Positions 49,256-52,882 of a stretch of DNA of 52,882 nt are shown in pieces. The notes beneath the pieces are model-generated. The model did no database searches and was not told where the DNA came from. It was given only the letters and a program-made list of their open reading frames with translations. Every line of letters begins with the position of its first letter. Position 1 is the stretch's first letter. The translations under genes and the position numbers were made by a program. Source of the DNA: JBBDIP01 sp040880305 (lineage in GTDB: Bacteria; Bacillota; Sulfobacillia; Fermentithermobacillales; Fermentithermobacillaceae); NCBI GenBank assembly GCA_040880305.1, contig JBBDIP010000006.1:1-52882 (forward strand), read 5' to 3'.

Positions 49256-50775
49256 TGAGCGTAGCCGACAAAACGGGGATCGTCGATTTCGCAAGGGACC
49301 TGATCGGTGCGGGCTGGGAGATTATCTCCACTGGCGGCACTGCTCGTACTCTCCGAGACAACCACATCGAAGTCATGGAAGTGAGGGAAGTCACCTCTTT
49401 CCCCGAGATCCTTGGGGGAAGGGTGAAGACCTTGCACCCGGCCATCCACGGTGGGATCCTCGCCCGCAGAGACAACCCCGCGGACTTGGCGCAGATGCAG
49501 TCCAACGGGATCGGCTTCATCGACATGGTGGTCTGCAACTTGTACCCCTTCGTCGAGACGGCGTCCAGGCCGGACGTTACCATCGACGAGATGATCGAGG
49601 AGATAGACATCGGCGGTCCGACAATGCTCCGGGCGGCGGCTAAGAACTGGATGTGGACGATCCCCGTGTGCAATCCCGGCCGTTACCCCGAGATCGCCAG
49701 GGAGATCAGGCTGACAGGCGATGTCGACAAGGTCACGCGCCGCCACCTGGCTCTCGAGGTTTTCAACCACACCGCTACATACGACTCGGCCATCGCCGCC
49801 TGCCTGGGTGGGCTTTGGAAGGGCTGGCCTTTGGACTTTCCCCAGGAACTATCTCTGGGGTACAAGCGGGCGCTCTCACTCCGGTACGGCGAGAACCCCC
49901 ACCAGAAGGGCGCCTTCTATGAGCCGGTGATTGGCGGTGAGACCCCATCCATCGCCAAGGGGCAGGTACAGGGCAAGGAGCTTTCGTACAACAACATTCA
50001 CGACGCCGACGGCGCCTATCGCACCGCCTGGGAGTTCCAGACCCCTGCGTGTTGCATCGTAAAACATGCCTCGCCCTGCGGCGTCGCTACGGCTGCCACC
50101 GCTAAGGAAGCCTACGAGAAGGCATTTGAAGCGGACACCGTGTCGGCTTTCGGGGGCGTGGTCGCGTTCAACTGTCCAGTGGACGCCGATGCCGCCAAGG
50201 CCATGAAGAAGCTGTTCATAGAAGTGCTGCTGGCGCCGTCATTCACTCCCGAGGCGGCGGAGACTCTCCGGGCCAAGAAGGACCTTAGGGTCATCGTGGC
50301 GGGGGAGCCCTTAGCCAAAAGGTTCACGGTGCGGACCGCGCTGGGCGGCCTCCTACTGCAGGAAGAGGACACTCTTCAGCCAAAGGACGAGGAGTGGCAG
50401 GTGGTGTCCAAGAGGGCACCCACCGACCAGGAGATCCGCGACCTTCGCTTTGCCATGACCGTGTGCAAGCACGTGCGGTCCAACGCCGTAGTGCTGGCCA
50501 AGGACGGGGCAGTGGTTGGAATAGGCGGCGGCCAGCCTAACAGGGTGGACTGCGTGAGGATCGCCGTGGAACGGGGGAGGGGTCGCGTCCTGGAGTCCTG
50601 TATGGCCTCCGACGCCTTCTTCCCGTTCCCTGACTCGGTCGAGGAAGCCGCCAAGGCCGGGGTATCGGCTATAGCTCACCCGGGCGGGTCTATCCGGGAC
50701 CAGGAATCCCTGGCCGCGGCCGACGCCAATGGGATGGCTATGGTTGTAACAGGCAAGAGGCACTTCCTGCACTAG
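49237..50775 (+). CDS. purH: Bifunctional AICAR transformylase/IMP cyclohydrolase
   Basis: PurH carries out the final two steps to IMP. The N-terminal cyclohydrolase part has SVADKTGIVDFAR, STGGTARTL, GGRVKTLHPAIHGGILARR; the transformylase part has RYGENPHQKGAF, CCIVKHASPCGVA and the C-terminal DAFFPFPDSVEEAAKAG with HPGGSIRD. The 512-residue length is normal. It overlaps purN by 19 bases, with AGGGGGTG six bases before ATG 49237. Confidence 0.95.
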   Translation: MARRAVMSVADKTGIVDFARDLIGAGWEIISTGGTARTLRDNHIEVMEVREVTSFPEILGGRVKTLHPAIHGGILARRDNPADLAQMQSNGIGFIDMVVCNLYPFVETASRPDVTIDEMIEEIDIGGPTMLRAAAKNWMWTIPVCNPGRYPEIAREIRLTGDVDKVTRRHLALEVFNHTATYDSAIAACLGGLWKGWPLDFPQELSLGYKRALSLRYGENPHQKGAFYEPVIGGETPSIAKGQVQGKELSYNNIHDADGAYRTAWEFQTPACCIVKHASPCGVATAATAKEAYEKAFEADTVSAFGGVVAFNCPVDADAAKAMKKLFIEVLLAPSFTPEAAETLRAKKDLRVIVAGEPLAKRFTVRTALGGLLLQEEDTLQPKDEEWQVVSKRAPTDQEIRDLRFAMTVCKHVRSNAVVLAKDGAVVGIGGGQPNRVDCVRIAVERGRGRVLESCMASDAFFPFPDSVEEAAKAGVSAIAHPGGSIRDQESLAAADANGMAMVVTGKRHFLH

Positions 50776-50801
50776 ACAGTGGCTTAACAGGAGGAAGGCG
50801 G

Positions 50802-50873
50802 ATGTCTCTCGCAACAGCTCCGCTGTTGCTTGCGACGCGGCAAAAGCGCCGCTATCGCTCTGCTTCTGCCTAG
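50802..50873 (+). CDS. Possible 23-residue leader peptide between purH and purD
   Basis: ATG 50802 follows AGGAGGAAGGCGG, and the reading frame ends at TAG 50871-50873, whose flanking AGGAGG is the purD ribosome site. The peptide is basic near its end (RQKRRYRS). The sequence includes two small stems: GCAACAG/CTGTTGC (50811-50829) and GCGGC/GCCGC (50837-50852). It could be a coupling or attenuation leader, or an incidental frame. Confidence 0.3.
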   Translation: MSLATAPLLLATRQKRRYRSASA

Positions 50874-50884
50874 GAGGTTACACC

Positions 50885-52171
50885 ATGAACGTGCTGGTCA
50901 TCGGCTCAGGTGGGAGGGAACACGCCCTGGCGTGGGCCATCGGGCGCTGCGAGAGCGTCCGGTCCTTGTACGTCGCTCCGGGAAATCCCGGCACCCGAGC
51001 GATCGGCGAGAACGTCGCGCTTGATGCCGGCGATCACGCATCCGTTGCCCGCTTCTGCAAGGAAAAGGAGATCGACCTCGCGGTCGTGGGTCCCGATAAC
51101 CCCCTGGCTGAGGGGATTGCCGACTCGCTCCGTTCGGAAGGGATCGCGGTGTTCGGTCCAGGCAAATCCGGCGCCATGCTGGAGTCCAGCAAGACGTACG
51201 GCATGCGGTTCATGGAGAGGTACGGCGTGTCGCACGCGGCCTTCCGCTCGTTTGAATCGCCCGGCGACGCCGCATCCCACGTTTCCGGCAGCAGCGGTCC
51301 CTGGGTTCTGAAGGCGGACGGCCTTGCGCTGGGCAAAGGCGTGGTCATCACCTCTGACAGGAGCGAAGCGCTGGACGTCCTTTCGGGCTTCTTCAGCGGC
51401 AAGACCCACGGAGAAGCCGGGCGCAGGGTGGTCATCCAGGAATACCTCACGGGGCGCGAGCTCACCGCGATGGCTCTCACCGACGGGAAGATGCTGTTCC
51501 CGCTTCCTTTCGCCAGAGATCACAAGCGCGTCTTTGACGGCGACCGGGGCCCCATGACCGGGGGGATGGGCGCGTTCTCGCCGGTGCCGCTTCAAGAAAA
51601 CGATGCGGAACGGACGATCGTCCAAGACATCCTGCAGCGCACGCTCGACGGTCTGAAGCAGGAGGGCATCGACTACCGCGGGGTAATCTACGCCGGGTTC
51701 ATGCTCACGAAAGATGGTCCAAAGGTCCTTGAGTACAACGCGAGATTTGGGGATCCCGAGACGCAGTGCGTTCTTCCCCGGCTTAGAGGCGATTTCGCGG
51801 GCGTTCTCCTAGCTTGCGCCGAAGGACGGCTGGCGTCCTTCATGGAGCGCACGCCGATCCTCGTTAGAGATGATGCGTGCGTAACAGTGGTTATGGCTTC
51901 GGGCGGGTATCCGCTTTCCTACCGCAAGGGCCTTCCGGTCTTGGGGCTTGACGCCGCGGCCCGCGGCGAGTGGGCCGGCGACCCGCCGGTTTTCCATGCG
52001 GGCACCAGGGAAGAGGACGGCCGGGCAGTCACGTCCGGCGGCAGGGTGTTAGCGGTCACGGCTCTGGGATCGTCTATCGCGGCGGCAGGCGAACGGGTCT
52101 ACGCCCGAGTTGGCGCGCTAGGTTTCGAGGGCGCCCACTTCAGGAAGGATATTGTTGAGGACGCACGGTAG
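50885..52171 (+). CDS. purD: Phosphoribosylamine-glycine ligase (GAR synthetase)
   Basis: PurD joins glycine to phosphoribosylamine with ATP. The 428-residue ATP-grasp enzyme begins NVLVIGSGGREHALAWAI, and shows GPDNPLAEGIAD, LKADGLALGKGV, FARDHKRVFDGDRGPMTGG and EYNARFGDPETQ with the metal ligands. ATG 50885 has TAGGAGG eight bases upstream. It is the last visible purine gene here; purC, purL, purQ, purS, purB and purK are not in the window. Confidence 0.95.
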   Translation: MNVLVIGSGGREHALAWAIGRCESVRSLYVAPGNPGTRAIGENVALDAGDHASVARFCKEKEIDLAVVGPDNPLAEGIADSLRSEGIAVFGPGKSGAMLESSKTYGMRFMERYGVSHAAFRSFESPGDAASHVSGSSGPWVLKADGLALGKGVVITSDRSEALDVLSGFFSGKTHGEAGRRVVIQEYLTGRELTAMALTDGKMLFPLPFARDHKRVFDGDRGPMTGGMGAFSPVPLQENDAERTIVQDILQRTLDGLKQEGIDYRGVIYAGFMLTKDGPKVLEYNARFGDPETQCVLPRLRGDFAGVLLACAEGRLASFMERTPILVRDDACVTVVMASGGYPLSYRKGLPVLGLDAAARGEWAGDPPVFHAGTREEDGRAVTSGGRVLAVTALGSSIAAAGERVYARVGALGFEGAHFRKDIVEDAR

Positions 52172-52196
52172 CCGTTCCCCAGAAGGAGAGAGGTCC

Positions 52197-52676
52197 TTGT
52201 CGACGAGGCTCCTGGCGAGGGTGGCCATCCTGGCCGCCGTCTATGCCCTCTTAACCGTGCTCCCGCCGTTCAACGCCATTGGTTACGGACCAGTGCAGGT
52301 GAGGGTGTCAGAGGCTCTGACCGTGCTGCCTTTCGTCATACCGTGGGCTCCGTGGAGCCTCTACCTGGGGTGCGTCCTCGCTAATTTGGGTAGCCCGTTT
52401 CTTGCATGGGACCTCAGTTTGGGGGCCCTGGGGACTCTTGTCGCCGCTGCGCTCACGCGTAGGATGCCGAAGCCTTATCTGGCGCCCCTGCCTCCGGTGA
52501 TCGTGAACGCGCTGGTGGTTTCGTCTTATGTAGCGCCGCTGTCGGGTATGCCTTACTGGCCGGTCGCGTTCTACATCGCGGCCGGTGAAACAGTGGCGTG
52601 CTACGCGCTGGGGTACCCGCTGCTGCTTTTCCTACTTAGAAACCGGCGGGCGAAAGAGATTCTGAGCGGGGAGTAA
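52197..52676 (+). CDS. QueT-like transporter (ECF S-component family)
   Basis: The 159-residue membrane protein has about five spans and the family block NAIGYGPVQVRVSEALTVLPF, then APWSLYLGCVLANLGSPF. QueT proteins are S-components of energy-coupling factor transporters, predicted to import queuosine precursors, often controlled by preQ1 riboswitches. No such riboswitch is evident; the gene follows purD by 25 bases. TTG 52197 is chosen with AAGGAGAG upstream; the frame extends 15 residues further without homology. Confidence 0.8.
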   Translation: MSTRLLARVAILAAVYALLTVLPPFNAIGYGPVQVRVSEALTVLPFVIPWAPWSLYLGCVLANLGSPFLAWDLSLGALGTLVAAALTRRMPKPYLAPLPPVIVNALVVSSYVAPLSGMPYWPVAFYIAAGETVACYALGYPLLLFLLRNRRAKEILSGE

Positions 52677-52882
52677 CTACCTAACCACCGAGTCGACCTC
52701 GCCGGCAGCGCCTTCAAGGGTTATGGTCATGTGGTTGGGGACACAGACGATCGATTGGCCCGACCTCGAGACCCATCCTGTCTTCCAGCAGATCCCGTTG
52801 GGGCATATGTGTTCGTCGAGCGGCTCGACCCGAACCTTGCCCTGCCCGTAGGACACAGTGGCTACGCCGCCCGGCAGCTGGA
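52677..52882 (-). CDS. NusG domain II-containing protein, partial (runs off the window edge)
   Basis: The reverse strand is open from the window end to TAG at 52677-52679. It encodes HICPNGICWKTGWVSRSGQ and SIVCVPNHMTITLEG, the CPxxxC and IVCLP-like motifs of secreted NusG domain II proteins in Bacillota, which often lie near electron-transport and FMN-related genes. The N-terminus, including any membrane anchor, lies outside the window. Confidence 0.75.
   Translation of the reverse strand, partial: QLPGGVATVSYGQGKVRVEPLDEHICPNGICWKTGWVSRSGQSIVCVPNHMTITLEGAAGEVDSVVR

Noticed and set aside
52172..52196. preQ1 riboswitch before the QueT-like gene
   Set aside because: Only 25 bases separate it from purD, and I see no preQ1 aptamer pattern there.

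Overview
The window looks like a chromosome segment of a GC-rich, low-oxygen member of the Bacillota (Clostridia/Limnochordia-like grade). This is inferred from gene content and translation signals: strong GGAGG ribosome sites, many GTG and TTG starts, a BadF-type dehydratase activase, a minimal SufC-SufB pair, a B. subtilis-type PurF with C-terminal cysteines, a QueT transporter and a NusG domain II protein. No rRNA, tRNA or CRISPR array was seen.

Positions 1-22,340 form an accessory zone rich in broken genes. It opens with a remnant of a radical SAM/SPASM gene. Next come a three-gene dehydratase-activase cluster (744-3842) and sufCB (3937-5990). A run of damaged redox genes follows: a frameshifted Spy/CpxP-like protein, a frameshifted ferredoxin, an Old Yellow Enzyme-like reductase with an in-frame TAG, an antisense flavoprotein remnant and a truncated Hdr-like fragment. 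A thiol/metalloid block (9767-15658) holds a ferredoxin, OsmC, an ArsR repressor, an ArsP-like permease, a CPKC thioredoxin, a split permease pair and a DsrE protein. It is interrupted by an intact-ended IS1182-type element whose insertion recreates a stop codon. A 24-bp palindrome overlapping an extended -10 promoter occurs three times (106, 660, 9725) and in weaker form in front of arsR (10703), suggesting one regulon. After it come a GNAT acetyltransferase, an AAA/DUF4143 ATPase, a frameshifted lipoprotein, a Cys-rich unknown protein, an internally deleted amidohydrolase, a HAD nucleotidase and an isochorismatase/sigma/anti-sigma deletion scar.

Positions 22,376-32,663 are mostly intact: a chagasin-like inhibitor, a nucleoside phosphorylase, guaB, an M20 amidohydrolase, a split ChrB pair, a heterodimeric ABC exporter with one degenerate ATP site, a P-type ATPase stub beside IS-end-like repeats, and a long-form RmlA.

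Positions 32,834-44,643 hold the most unusual part: a tightly packed, same-strand 11.8-kb cluster in which everything occurs twice in diverged form. It has two LolD/MacB-like ATPases, two FtsX-like permeases (one full, one half-size), two MutL/GlmL-like ASKHA proteins (one with apparently degraded ATP-binding motifs), two barrel-sandwich/KOW-like proteins, and an XRE-TPR protein. No mutase or other substrate enzyme is present. I infer a membrane-linked, ATP-driven system of unknown function.

Positions 44,717-52,882 are housekeeping: PspC, hpt, the purine genes purE-F-M-N-H-D in overlapping order, a QueT-like transporter, and a NusG domain II protein cut by the window edge.
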